NCBI GenBank assembly: GCA_002293475.1 | Contig: DBDG01000033.1 | Coordinates: 1-64,000, forward strand | Reading direction: 5' to 3' | Origin: Lachnospiraceae bacterium UBA938 | Lineage (GTDB): Bacteria; Bacillota; Clostridia; Lachnospirales; Lachnospiraceae | Length of the DNA stretch: 64,000 bases | In this document: piece by piece, positions 51,146 to 60,745 of the stretch | How the letters are laid out: the number at the start of each line of letters is the position of its first letter | Numbering within the stretch: position 1 is the stretch's first letter | The notes under the pieces: generated by a model | Seen by the model: the letters and a program-made list of their open reading frames with translations, nothing else | Database searches by the model: none | Told to the model about the DNA's origin: nothing | Made by a program: the position numbers and the translations under genes

Positions 51146-52366
51146 ATGAGACTTTTGATAGTGGATGATCAATTGGACGTAGCTCACGGGATAGCCCGGG
51201 AAATTAACTGGGGCGGAATCGGAATTGATCAGGTCGTTGTGGCGGGGAATGCAATTGAAGCTAGGCTTTCCGTCAAAGATTCTGTACCGGATGTTATTCT
51301 GCTGGATATTGAAATGCCCATGGAAAGCGGGATGGAATTTCTGGAATGGCTCAAAAGAGAACATTATCAAAGCAAAGTTATCTTCTTGACATGCCATCAA
51401 GAATTTGCTTATGCTGCGGAAGCGCTACGTCTTGGAGCCATCAACTATATTTTGCAGCCGGCACCCTATCATAAGATCAAAGAAGCGGTACTGGTGGCTA
51501 TCGCTGACTTGCTTGTTGAAACGGATCAAAAGAGAAAAGCACAATTATTTGATGAAAACATATACAATCTGCAGTCGGATCAATGGAGCCGCTATCTGCG
51601 GGGAGATCGGGAAATCATGAATACGTTGGTTGGCGGCGAGCTTTCCTGGGGTAATGTTGAAACCTGTCTTGTTTTGGTGGAGATCGAATACTGGAAATCA
51701 ATCCGTGACGATTTACAAGGTAAGAATATGTGTCATGCAATCAGGAATATAATGGCTGATATTTTTGACCTGCAAAGGTTTTCAGGGGTTGTTTCCTATA
51801 TCCAACGGGATATTTACAGTATTGTTATCCAAGAGCGGGCAGGGGCGTCCGGTTCTTTGAAAGAATCAGCCTCTAAGCGTGTTGAATATCTGGAAATGTC
51901 CCTGCAGGAGAATCTGCCGTGCCAATTCAGATGCTTTTGGACTGCCGCATCAGATACGCTAAAGTTACCGGATCAATGGGAGGCAATCGTTAAATCACGG
52001 ACAAGACCGGCGGCATCCGACATTATTCCGACGGAGCAAAAGGGTGAAACCGGAGCGGCGATGGTTTTAGAGCAAATAAAAGATTATATCAAAAAACATG
52101 TGGAAGAAGAACTGATGGTTGAGGAATTGGCGGCTCAGATGCATTTTAATCCGGACTATTTGAACAAACTGTTTAAGAAAGATACTGGCATTAATTTGAA
52201 GAGTTATATGATTCAGGAAAAAATGCGGCACGCGCAGACGCTTTTGCGCAATACGTCGTTGCCGGTAGGGGTTGTTGCCGCCAGAGTCGGTTATTCTAAT
52301 TTCAGCCATTTTTCTAATACCTATAAAAAAGAAACCGGCCGTTCTCCTAGTGAAGAGCGGAAATAA
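51146..52366 (+). CDS. AraC-type response regulator (YesN type), atypical receiver
   Basis: 406-residue regulator. Receiver domain 1-120 with acidic pocket D7/D8 (LLIVDDQ), phospho-acceptor D54 (ILLDIEMP) and T82; the normally invariant Lys after strand 5 is Gln (YILQPAP, Q104). A linker region follows, then the AraC HTH pair at the C-terminus (LMVEELAAQMHFNPDYLNKL, LPVGVVAARVGYSNFSHFSN). Likely activates the importer operon that follows; possible sites are the TTTTGTCGG repeats at 52422-52461. Confidence 0.88.
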   Translation: MRLLIVDDQLDVAHGIAREINWGGIGIDQVVVAGNAIEARLSVKDSVPDVILLDIEMPMESGMEFLEWLKREHYQSKVIFLTCHQEFAYAAEALRLGAINYILQPAPYHKIKEAVLVAIADLLVETDQKRKAQLFDENIYNLQSDQWSRYLRGDREIMNTLVGGELSWGNVETCLVLVEIEYWKSIRDDLQGKNMCHAIRNIMADIFDLQRFSGVVSYIQRDIYSIVIQERAGASGSLKESASKRVEYLEMSLQENLPCQFRCFWTAASDTLKLPDQWEAIVKSRTRPAASDIIPTEQKGETGAAMVLEQIKDYIKKHVEEELMVEELAAQMHFNPDYLNKLFKKDTGINLKSYMIQEKMRHAQTLLRNTSLPVGVVAARVGYSNFSHFSNTYKKETGRSPSEERK

Positions 52367-52385
52367 ATTTAAAAATATTATTTTT

Positions 52386-52410
52386 CCGACATTTATGTGT
52401 CGGTTTTTTT
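52386..52410 (+). terminator. Terminator of the two-component operon
   Basis: CCGACA (52386-52391) pairs with TGTCGG (52398-52403), followed by TTTTTTT. Confidence 0.8.
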
Positions 52411-52421
52411 ATATAATTATT

Positions 52422-52461
52422 TTTTGTCGGAAAATTGCAAAATAATAAATCGTTTTGTCGG
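52422..52461 (+). promoter_or_regulatory. Direct repeats TTTTGTCGG upstream of the importer operon
   Basis: TTTTGTCGG occurs at 52422-52430 and 52453-52461, i.e. 31 bases (three helical turns) apart and on the same strand. A -10-like TATGCT at 52485-52490 follows without a good -35, as expected for an activator-dependent promoter. Candidate binding site of the AraC-type regulator just upstream. Confidence 0.5.
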
Positions 52462-52543
52462 TAGAGAATGGATTCATAAATTGTTATGCTAAATACATTA
52501 ATACCTGTCATTATTAAAAAATAGAGGAAAGGAGAAGAAAGGC

Positions 52544-54052
52544 ATGTCCGAAAAAGATGAAGCACTGGTGGTATTAAAAGATCTCTGCAAAAATTATGGA
52601 GTTACCGTTGCTCTCAATCATGTAGATATGCAGATTTTCCGTGGTGAGATACGCGGTTTAATAGGCGAAAACGGCTCGGGAAAATCAACGGTCACTACTA
52701 TTCTGGCAGGCATTCAGAAACCCACATCCGGTGCGATGTATTTTCAAGGGAAACCATGGAAACCAGCCAGCAACTTAGAAAGCGTCCGTGCGGGTATCGG
52801 GATAATTGTTCAGGAGGCCGGATTAATCCCCAGTATCACGGTGGCCGAAAATATGTTCTTGGGAGATTACAGCCGTTTTCGTTCCGGACCGTTTATTTTT
52901 CGTAGCCGCATGATTGGAGCGGCGCGAAAGGCTTTGGAGAAAATCGGTATTACTCATATTGACCCGGCGCTGCCGACCTACTTCTACAATATGGAAGAAC
53001 GAAAGTTAATTGAAATAGCCAAGACACTGGCATCCGAACCGGAAGTCTTTATTGTGGATGAAACTTCCACTGCGTTATCGGAGCAAGGGCGCAAGATTTT
53101 GTATCGTGCCATGCATGAAGCGGCCGATCAAGGCAAGGCCGTGATTTTTATTAGTCATGATCTGGAAGAACTGATGGCGCATTGCGATTCGTTGACCATT
53201 TTACGCGACGGTAATTTAATTGACAACCTAGATCGGACTGACTTTGACGAAAATGACATTAAGCGAAAAATGATCGGACGGGAGATAAACAGCGATTATT
53301 ATCGTCTGGATCAGGAAGGTTATATGCCGGAAGTGGTCTTAAAGGCCACCAATCTTACCACCATGACCGACTTACTTTGCTTCAACATGGAGTTACATAA
53401 AGGTGAAATTCTTGGTATCGGCGGTCTTAGTGAGTGCGGCATGCATTCTCTGGGTAAGGCATTATATGGCTTGGAATCACTGGTAGATGGAGAAGTGAGG
53501 CTAGTTGCGGCAAACCGCCAAGTGACAGCTCCGGATGTGGCATTTGCAAATAAGATGGGCTATTTGTCCAAAAATCGCGATGCCGAGTCGCTGGAAATCA
53601 ATGCTTCGGTAGGTGCTAATATTCAGAGTACCGGTTACCGCATTAACCGTATCTGGGGGCCGTTTATCTCCCCTAAAAAAGAAAAAGAATATGCGGCAAT
53701 GATGGTTGATAAGCTGGCGATTAAATGTGTAGATATGTTTCAAAGCGTAAAAGCTCTGTCGGGCGGAAATAAGCAAAAAGTGGTCTTTGGGAAATGGGTG
53801 GCGGTGGACGCGGATATCCTGATTCTTGACTGCCCTACCAGAGGGGTCGATATCGGTGTTAAAGCGGCCATGTATCAATTAATCAGCGAGATGAAAAAGG
53901 CAGGCAAATCAATCGTTATGATCTCCGAAGAACTTCCGGAGTTATGTGGGATGAGTGACCGGATATTAATTTTAAAGGATAGTCAGATCACCGGTGAGTT
54001 TTATCGTAAAGACGGTTTTAATACGCAGAAAATGATTGAATGCATGATCTGA
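52544..54052 (+). CDS. Sugar ABC transporter ATPase (RbsA/MglA type)
   Basis: 502-residue protein with two fused ABC cassettes. The first has a canonical Walker A GENGSGKST (41-49), LIEIAKTLASEPEVFIVDE and the H-loop ISHD. The second has a degenerate Walker A (IGGLSECGMHSLGK) but an intact signature LSGGNKQKVVFGKW and Walker B ILILDCPTRGVDIG, the pattern normal for RbsA-type importers. Energises the importer with the two permeases and lipoprotein downstream. RBS GGAAAGGAGAAG. Confidence 0.9.
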   Translation: MSEKDEALVVLKDLCKNYGVTVALNHVDMQIFRGEIRGLIGENGSGKSTVTTILAGIQKPTSGAMYFQGKPWKPASNLESVRAGIGIIVQEAGLIPSITVAENMFLGDYSRFRSGPFIFRSRMIGAARKALEKIGITHIDPALPTYFYNMEERKLIEIAKTLASEPEVFIVDETSTALSEQGRKILYRAMHEAADQGKAVIFISHDLEELMAHCDSLTILRDGNLIDNLDRTDFDENDIKRKMIGREINSDYYRLDQEGYMPEVVLKATNLTTMTDLLCFNMELHKGEILGIGGLSECGMHSLGKALYGLESLVDGEVRLVAANRQVTAPDVAFANKMGYLSKNRDAESLEINASVGANIQSTGYRINRIWGPFISPKKEKEYAAMMVDKLAIKCVDMFQSVKALSGGNKQKVVFGKWVAVDADILILDCPTRGVDIGVKAAMYQLISEMKKAGKSIVMISEELPELCGMSDRILILKDSQITGEFYRKDGFNTQKMIECMI

Positions 54053-54062
54053 GGAGGGAAGT

Positions 54063-55013
54063 ATGAACGCAAAAACAAAAAATAAAAGAATATTTTCCTT
54101 GCTGTTTCCGGTTGTGATCTTTTTATTGATTGTCGCCGCCTTTTCACTGATGACCAACGGAAGATTCCTTGGCAATACCGTCATCACCGGTATTTTTAAC
54201 CAGAGCCTTATCGTGGGGACAATTGCTATAGGCGTGTCACATATATATTCGATCGGTGAACTGGATTTTTCAGTGGGTGCCGCAATGGGGCTGGCGGCTA
54301 CATTAGGGGCTTTGGTTTATCAGGCGACAGGAAGTATCATACTGATGATCGTGGTTGATATCGGCTGTGCGATACTGCTGCTGTTGTTTAACTGTGCACT
54401 GAGTGTTACGTTCAAACTGATGTCAGCGATGGTTGCGGTTGTGGCGATGTCCTTATACAGTGCCGTCACGCAAGGGCTGATCGGGTCTACGCCGATTAAA
54501 ATAGACTATGCAATCTGTAAAACGTTAGAAGGCGGTTATCGGTATGTGATTTTTGCCGCGTATTTTATCCTATGTCTGGCTCTCTACCATGGCACGGCAA
54601 TCGGGCGGACATTACGTTTTATCGGCGGAAATGCCGTATGCGCGAAACAGACGGGAATTAATGTAGCCAAGAACCGTTATGTTGCTTTTCTGATGGCCGG
54701 TATCGGTGTGGGGATAGCGGCGACATTTAGCACCATCCGCTCGGCATCCCTTGATTTTACGGTGGGACAGGGCCTGGGAATGGATGTCATGCTGGCTACG
54801 GTACTGGGCGGAATGTCCATCTTCGGTGGCTCCCGCTCGAATGCTTATGCTGGTCTGATTGGGGCTATGACGGTAACGGCGCTCAATAAGGGGCTGTTAA
54901 TGATGAGCGTGCCGACGACGATGGTTCAGGGAATCCGCGGACTGATTTTTCTGATCCTGGTTTTTGTCAATACCGAAAGGATCCTGACTTTGCCAAGCAG
55001 GCAGCAATTTTAA
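54063..55013 (+). CDS. Sugar ABC transporter permease 1 (RbsC type)
   Basis: 316-residue membrane protein of the RbsC/AraH family, with about 8-10 spans. ELDFSVGAAMGLAATLGALV is the family substrate-loop segment and GQGLGMDVMLATVLGGMSIFGG the conserved C-terminal block. The gene follows the ATPase by 10 bases (GAGGAGGG site). Confidence 0.88.
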   Translation: MNAKTKNKRIFSLLFPVVIFLLIVAAFSLMTNGRFLGNTVITGIFNQSLIVGTIAIGVSHIYSIGELDFSVGAAMGLAATLGALVYQATGSIILMIVVDIGCAILLLLFNCALSVTFKLMSAMVAVVAMSLYSAVTQGLIGSTPIKIDYAICKTLEGGYRYVIFAAYFILCLALYHGTAIGRTLRFIGGNAVCAKQTGINVAKNRYVAFLMAGIGVGIAATFSTIRSASLDFTVGQGLGMDVMLATVLGGMSIFGGSRSNAYAGLIGAMTVTALNKGLLMMSVPTTMVQGIRGLIFLILVFVNTERILTLPSRQQF

Positions 55014-55058
55014 AGCAGCCCCAATTTAACAATACTATTTTAAGAATGGAGAGGAATT

Positions 55059-56429
55059 ATGAAAAGAAGTAAAACAACAAAATTATTTACTATTATTTTA
55101 TCACTGATCCTGCTGATTAATCTCGCGGCCTGTGGCAATCAGGCCAATAACGGCGGCAGTGCGGAATCAGCCGATAATTCAGAAGAACAGACGGCCACGG
55201 CACCATCGGAAGAAGGGGCAGCAGATGAAGCGGCAACTGAGGAAACTGATCCGGATGCAGCAGAAGCTGCGATCGGCGATCATGAGACATTCAAAATCGG
55301 GGTTATGCTTCTGAAAATTGATGATGAGAGCGCAACGATTTCCAAGTATTTTCAGGATTATATCGGACCGCGGTACAATTGTGAATTTGTCTTTTCGGAG
55401 GCGGTTACCACCGACGAAGCAGCAATCACGGTAATTGAAAATTTTGCCGACGCTGGATGTGATGCGGTTATGGCATACTATAGCAGCTCATCGCCGGAAA
55501 ACACCTGTCTTTTGGCTCAGGAATATGGCATGGTATATAACATCAACGGCAATAGAAATCCTCAGACAGAAGCACTTTATGCGATGAATCCAGATAATTT
55601 TGCCGGAACTTATGGAGCCAATCAGCCGGAGGTAGGTAAACTTTTCTCCGAGTGGATGAATTCCTCGCTTACGCTGACCGATGAAGATGGCTTTTTGGTG
55701 TGTACCGGCAGCGCTTCTACTGGTAACGTGCAGCACATTGAAATATCAACGAATATTATGGATTTTATCCAGAATGCTTATGGATTGACCTTTGACAAGC
55801 CTGTTTCGGAATTGCTGACAAGTTCATCACCGATTTTGGCACCCAATGATCAGGGTATTGAAATATATATTTATCCCGGTTCGACCCAGGACGGTTATTT
55901 ACAGGGATTATCTGCCGCCCTTCAGACAGGAAATTATAATTATCTGCTTTCATCGGTACCAATGGTTTACACACAGGCAGCAGTCGTTGTGGACGAAGTT
56001 GAAGCCTCGTTCGAGAAAGACATTACCGTGGCCTCTTTTGGTATACTTGGTGATGCCCTGAAGACTTCCTTTGAGACGCAGGATCGGTTTGGCAACTCAT
56101 CAATTAATATGGCTACGATCAAATCGCCCACGCTGGTTGCTTCCATTGCTTTTATAGAGATTTATAACGTGTTGACCGGATATCGGAACGTCATGGAAGA
56201 TGAAAATGGCGAAATGAGTGGACTGCAATTTAAGATGTGGAGCGTATCGTCACTGGAAGAGTATAATACCGTCGCCGGCTGGGATAAAGATGAAACGAAC
56301 TATATCGTTGATTATGACGTGATTGACAGCATGCTTGGCGTCTGCAATCCAGACCTGACCGGAGAAAAGATTCAGGATGTATTGGATTCGGTAACCTTTG
56401 ATTATGTGTCACAGCGTTTAAATCAGTAG
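55059..56429 (+). CDS. Sugar-binding lipoprotein of the RbsA/C-type importer
   Basis: 456-residue lipoprotein. Signal peptide TIILSLILLINL and lipobox LAAC, then an Asn/Ser/Glu-rich acidic linker (about 27-72), then a type 1 periplasmic-binding fold starting FKIGVMLLKIDDES with ADAGCDAVMAYYSS and later LQGLSAALQTGNYNY. It is longer than ribose-binding proteins. It lies between the two permease genes. Ligand unknown; the C-deglycosidase and alpha-xylosidase upstream suggest an aryl glycoside. Confidence 0.85.
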   Translation: MKRSKTTKLFTIILSLILLINLAACGNQANNGGSAESADNSEEQTATAPSEEGAADEAATEETDPDAAEAAIGDHETFKIGVMLLKIDDESATISKYFQDYIGPRYNCEFVFSEAVTTDEAAITVIENFADAGCDAVMAYYSSSSPENTCLLAQEYGMVYNINGNRNPQTEALYAMNPDNFAGTYGANQPEVGKLFSEWMNSSLTLTDEDGFLVCTGSASTGNVQHIEISTNIMDFIQNAYGLTFDKPVSELLTSSSPILAPNDQGIEIYIYPGSTQDGYLQGLSAALQTGNYNYLLSSVPMVYTQAAVVVDEVEASFEKDITVASFGILGDALKTSFETQDRFGNSSINMATIKSPTLVASIAFIEIYNVLTGYRNVMEDENGEMSGLQFKMWSVSSLEEYNTVAGWDKDETNYIVDYDVIDSMLGVCNPDLTGEKIQDVLDSVTFDYVSQRLNQ

Positions 56430-56477
56430 ACTGTTAAAATCATATTAAGCCGCCGCACAGGCGGACAGGAGACCAGA

Positions 56478-57524
56478 ATGAATATAACTATGGCTAATAA
56501 TAAAGGGCTGCACAAGTATTTGCTCCCGATGCTTAAAACAATCATATTGCCGATCATTGTCTGGGCCATAATGGAATATCTGGACATGAAAATTGCGGGT
56601 CAGCATGTGTTGGGCTCCACGGCGGATATTAAGACCTTATTGCGAAACTGGGTTGCTTCATTTGCTTTTGCCTTGGCAATCAGTTCCAATCTGTTTTGCG
56701 GCCGAATGGATCTTTCATTGGGAGCACAAATGTATGCGGGAGTTATTATTGGCGGAAACCTGGCTCTTAAGCTGAACCTTGGCGGGGTAGGAATACTATT
56801 TATGGCAATGATCGTAGGCGGGATTTGCGGAGGAGTAATTGGGACAATGTTTATCCATATGCGAATCCTGCCCATGGTCTTGGGCCTCGGAATGACGCTG
56901 GTATTTGAATGTATATGTTTTCCGGTTAATAACCAGCAGGGTATTACCATTTACGGGAAGCCTAATGTCAGTATTTTGTCTGATGCCGGTTTTATTATTG
57001 CCGTCTTGATGGGGATGTTGCTCATAACGACGTTTATTTTTCAGTATCTGACCTTTGGCTATCATTTGCGGGCAGTCCAAGGAAATCAGAAACTGGCCGG
57101 TGATGCCGGCATCAATATTTTCAAGAATTGCGTGATCTGCTATGTGCTGGCCGGAGTTCTGGCGGCTTGTGCCGGAGTGTTTGAAGCGGCTTTTAGCGGT
57201 TCGATGTCACCAGTTATGGGAATGACCAGTAATGGAACGGTTTTTATCAATATGTTTCCGATGATGCTGGGAATGTGGATTGGAAGTTTTTCTCAGAATC
57301 GTCAGTTAGGGTTTTTAATGGGTTCTCTCAGTGTAAGAATGCTGGTGCTGGGATTGTCAAAACTGTCGCTGGATATCAATGTGCAAAATATGATTATTTA
57401 TACGTTATTTCTTCTTTTTAGTATCTATAGTGCCAATAAAGATAAGATATCGCAGGCTAGAATAAGGGCAAAACGGCTTAGTTTGGCACGAGAAACCATT
57501 GCCATGGCACATCAGAAGGGTTAA
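56478..57524 (+). CDS. Sugar ABC transporter permease 2 (RbsC type)
   Basis: 348-residue RbsC-like permease, divergent from the first. It has an N-terminal cytoplasmic segment, a first span LPIIVWAIMEYLDM, the SSNLFCGRMDLSLGAQMYAGV loop corresponding to the family DLSVG block, and about eight spans. Two different permeases imply a heterodimeric channel. Ends the importer operon. Confidence 0.85.
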   Translation: MNITMANNKGLHKYLLPMLKTIILPIIVWAIMEYLDMKIAGQHVLGSTADIKTLLRNWVASFAFALAISSNLFCGRMDLSLGAQMYAGVIIGGNLALKLNLGGVGILFMAMIVGGICGGVIGTMFIHMRILPMVLGLGMTLVFECICFPVNNQQGITIYGKPNVSILSDAGFIIAVLMGMLLITTFIFQYLTFGYHLRAVQGNQKLAGDAGINIFKNCVICYVLAGVLAACAGVFEAAFSGSMSPVMGMTSNGTVFINMFPMMLGMWIGSFSQNRQLGFLMGSLSVRMLVLGLSKLSLDINVQNMIIYTLFLLFSIYSANKDKISQARIRAKRLSLARETIAMAHQKG

Positions 57525-57570
57525 CCAGAAAGAAACCACTGTAAACCGATATTGTAAACTCTTAATACCT

Positions 57571-57600
57571 AAGGAAACACTGATGCATCAGTGTTCCCTT
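57571..57600. terminator. Near-perfect palindrome after the importer operon
   Basis: A 30-base palindrome around the centre ACTGATGCATCAGT, flanked by AAGGAA and TTCCCTT with one mismatched pair. No loop and only a weak T run (CTTAGAC), so a terminator is possible but not certain. Confidence 0.45.
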
Positions 57601-57638
57601 AGACGCATAATTAACTAATAAAATAGGATGGGTATATT

Positions 57639-59135
57639 ATGAAAGCAATTATGGTGATGTTTGATTCTCTGCGGTTAGATTTGCTGCCTAGCTATGGAGG
57701 CAGGCAGATTTCGTTACCTAACTTTGACCGTTTAGCGCAGAGAACGGTACAATTTCAAAATTCATATGCATGCAGCCTTCCCTGTATGCCGGCGCGGCGC
57801 GAACTGCATACGGGACGACCTAATTTTCTGCACCGGAGCTGGGGGCCGATTGAGCCGTTTGACGATTCAATGCCTGAGTTGCTGAAGCAAAACGGGGTCT
57901 ATTCTCATTTGGTTACGGATCATTATCATTATTTCGAAGACGGGGGCTGTACTTATCACAATCGCTATTCCAGCTGGGACATGAACCGGGGACAGGAAGG
58001 GGATTTCTGGCAGGGCAGCGCAGAGCCAAGAGAGACAATGTCGCCACATTTATTCCCTGATATGGCCTCGAGAGTTCCTCCCGATTTCGCCAAAAACCTA
58101 ACCAAAATCAGCTGCCAGGATGTTATCAACCGCCGGGAGATTAAGGGGATGGAAGATTTTCCGATGTGGCGGACATTTGACGGCGGCCTTAAATTCATTG
58201 AGAGAAATAAAGACTTTGATAACTGGTATCTGCAGCTGGAAACCTTTGATCCCCATGAACCTTTTAATGCACCGATAGAATATGCCCGACTTTTGCTTGA
58301 TCCGGATAGCATGTCTCTGGTCGATTGGCCGCCTTATGCCCCGGTACATGAGAGTGAGGAGCAGATTAAGGAGATGAGAAGTAAATATCTGGCTTTATTG
58401 GCTTTCTGTGATTATCAGCTTGGCAGATTGCTGGATGCTATGGATCACTTTGATCTGTGGTCGGATACCATGCTTATCGTCAATACAGATCATGGATATA
58501 TGTTGAGTGAGCATCAATGGTGGGGCAAAATGGTCATGCCGGATTATAATGAAGTGGTTCATACACCGCTTTTTATTTGGGATCCCGGAGCCGGTATGAA
58601 AGGAAAGACACGGGAAAGTCTGGTACAGACGATTGATCTGGCTCCGACTTTACTTGATTATTTTAATATACCCATCCCCGTTGATATGCTGGGAAAGAGT
58701 TTGCGGGCAACCATCAGGGACGACCGTCCGGTGCGTGAATATGGAATCTTTGGATGTCACGGAAGTACAGTTAATATAACCGACGGTACTTATGTATATA
58801 TGAAGGCGCCGGTTGATTATTCGCTGGATCTGAATGAATACACCCTGATGCCGACTCATATGATGGAGTGTTTTTCCACAGAAGAACTGAGCCGGGCCGA
58901 GATTTCCGAAGGCTTTAAGTTTACTAAGAACTGTCCGGTTTTAAAGATTCCGGCAAAAGGCGGAGCAAGAAAGCTGGCGGAGGGAGAAAGTCTGTTATTT
59001 GATGTGAAGAGCGATCCTGGTCAAAATCATCCGCTTACCGATGAGGTGATAGAAAAGCGGATGAGGCAGGCGCTGATGGAGCAGTTTAAGGAAAACGAAG
59101 CGCCAGAGGAGCTTTACCGCCGGTTTGGATTATAG
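57639..59135 (+). CDS. Sulfatase 1 (type I, formylglycine)
   Basis: 498-residue type I sulfatase without signal peptide, thus cytoplasmic. The modified Cys is C49 in CMPARRELHTG (C-x-P-A-R). Metal ligands are in MVMFDSLRLD and VNTDHGYMLSEHQWWG. It needs a maturase (anSME) that is not encoded in this window. The substrate is likely a sulfated sugar or aryl sulfate brought in by a neighbouring importer. Preceded by the palindrome at 57571, it may be a separate transcription unit. Confidence 0.88.
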   Translation: MKAIMVMFDSLRLDLLPSYGGRQISLPNFDRLAQRTVQFQNSYACSLPCMPARRELHTGRPNFLHRSWGPIEPFDDSMPELLKQNGVYSHLVTDHYHYFEDGGCTYHNRYSSWDMNRGQEGDFWQGSAEPRETMSPHLFPDMASRVPPDFAKNLTKISCQDVINRREIKGMEDFPMWRTFDGGLKFIERNKDFDNWYLQLETFDPHEPFNAPIEYARLLLDPDSMSLVDWPPYAPVHESEEQIKEMRSKYLALLAFCDYQLGRLLDAMDHFDLWSDTMLIVNTDHGYMLSEHQWWGKMVMPDYNEVVHTPLFIWDPGAGMKGKTRESLVQTIDLAPTLLDYFNIPIPVDMLGKSLRATIRDDRPVREYGIFGCHGSTVNITDGTYVYMKAPVDYSLDLNEYTLMPTHMMECFSTEELSRAEISEGFKFTKNCPVLKIPAKGGARKLAEGESLLFDVKSDPGQNHPLTDEVIEKRMRQALMEQFKENEAPEELYRRFGL

Positions 59136-59173
59136 ATTATAGATTTTAATAGTATAACAACCAAATAATTTTT

Positions 59174-59218
59174 AAAGGGTGTCTCAGAAGTCAATAAAAG
59201 ATTTCTGAGACACCCTTT
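59174..59218. terminator. Bidirectional terminator between convergent sulfatases
   Basis: A 16-base stem, AAAGGGTGTCTCAGAA with TTCTGAGACACCCTTT, and A/T flanks on both sides serves the two converging genes. Confidence 0.9.
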
Positions 59219-59225
59219 GCTTTTG

Positions 59226-60698
59226 TTAATTTTTAAATAATTCTTGATGCCGCTGCCGGAAACGCTCAGCACCTGCAGAGCGGCCGGTTTCTTTTAGACG
59301 TTCAGCATATTTGGGGCCGTCACATTTTAAAGTATGATAGGGTCCGCCTTCTCTTATCACCGTCCATAATGGATCTACATCGCAGTGGCTCTTCAGCATC
59401 TGCTGCTGCTCCCAGTCTGTTAGATAGCGGCAAGCTTCAGCACATATCTCAGGTTTTTCCGGAGCCAGATTTTCTTGCTCAAAAAAGTCATTTTGTAAAT
59501 CAAATAGCATCTCGACAGGAAATTCATGCATCCCGTCATGATAGGTCCGAAGATAATAATATTGCCCGAATCTTACGCCACGCTGACATACATGGGCACA
59601 CTGAGTTAATACCAGATAGTTATGTCCGTCACAGTTTTGGCCATTTAGCAAATCCGCATAACTCTTGCCGTCCCATAGATCTGACTGTGGCTGTCCCAGC
59701 AGTTCCGCCACCGTTGGTAATAAGTCCACGTTGTACCGCAACGAATCATCATGACCTGTAATCATGCCCGGCCACTTTACAATCATAGGGATTCGGCAAG
59801 TCAGGTTATCGGCGGTTCCATGTTCAGAATATATACCCAGTTCTCCTAGGTTTTCTCCGTGATCTGAGGTTACTATAATAATCACATCATCATAAATATT
59901 ATACTGTTTTAGCTTTGAGACAATTTTACTGATATTATAATCGGCATAGCGGATACCGCAGTCATAGAGATCAATGAGGTTTTTGGCCTGGCTATAGGAT
60001 GTGGCACTGCCAGGTTGCTTTTTGTATTGTCGCCAATGGGGCGGCGCCTCAGATTCAAAACCATACAGCTCGTTTAGACTGTGGGGGCCGATATGCTTCA
60101 GATGTTCTCCGAATACTTCCGGTGTTATCCAGCTTGGCATGGGGTTGTTTTGAAATGGATTGCCCATATCGTCAGGTGTCCGGTACGGCGTATGGGGATC
60201 CCAAAGATGCACATGCAAGAACCAGTCATCTTGTGCTGCATGTTCGTCCATCCAATGTAATACTCCCGGTATTATGTCCGCTGCTGTCTCATTGCCTGAT
60301 TTTCCGACATTATGCATTTCGTTTAAACCGGCAGTAAACCAATAGGCTGAGTGCCTTTCGCTGAATGAAGAAAATGAAGCGGTATGCATGCCGGCACGGC
60401 GAAACTGCCAGAATAGGTTTTGCATCATATTTTGATCCATCATGCCTCGCGATGGTCCGGTTAAACGGATATCAGCCGCAGTACCGCCATGACCCGCGAT
60501 GCCATTATGAATACCAAACCGGCCCGTCAGCAAGGCAGCGCGGCTTGGCAGACAAGGAGAATCGGAGCAATAATAGTTATTGAACCGCAAGCCGTCTTTC
60601 GCTATTTCATCAATGCAGGGGGAAGTTTCCCGCTCATATCCATAACAGCCTAAATGATCTGGACGAAGTGTATCTATATCTATCATTAATACGCGCAT
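59226..60698 (-). CDS. Sulfatase 2 (type I, formylglycine)
   Basis: 490-residue type I sulfatase, cytoplasmic. DIDTLRPDHLGCYGYE metal block, the modifiable Cys49 in SPCLPSRAALLTG, HLWDPHTPY and IVTSDHGENLGE are classic. It is only moderately like the convergent sulfatase 1 but has its modified Cys at the same residue number. It follows the dpp-like operon in the same direction with a short gap of about 47 bases, so it could be its last gene. Confidence 0.92.
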   Translation of the reverse strand: MRVLMIDIDTLRPDHLGCYGYERETSPCIDEIAKDGLRFNNYYCSDSPCLPSRAALLTGRFGIHNGIAGHGGTAADIRLTGPSRGMMDQNMMQNLFWQFRRAGMHTASFSSFSERHSAYWFTAGLNEMHNVGKSGNETAADIIPGVLHWMDEHAAQDDWFLHVHLWDPHTPYRTPDDMGNPFQNNPMPSWITPEVFGEHLKHIGPHSLNELYGFESEAPPHWRQYKKQPGSATSYSQAKNLIDLYDCGIRYADYNISKIVSKLKQYNIYDDVIIIVTSDHGENLGELGIYSEHGTADNLTCRIPMIVKWPGMITGHDDSLRYNVDLLPTVAELLGQPQSDLWDGKSYADLLNGQNCDGHNYLVLTQCAHVCQRGVRFGQYYYLRTYHDGMHEFPVEMLFDLQNDFFEQENLAPEKPEICAEACRYLTDWEQQQMLKSHCDVDPLWTVIREGGPYHTLKCDGPKYAERLKETGRSAGAERFRQRHQELFKN

Positions 60699-60745
60699 TT
60701 ACTTTTACCTCTTCCTATATTTATAATATTTACCATCTCTATTAG

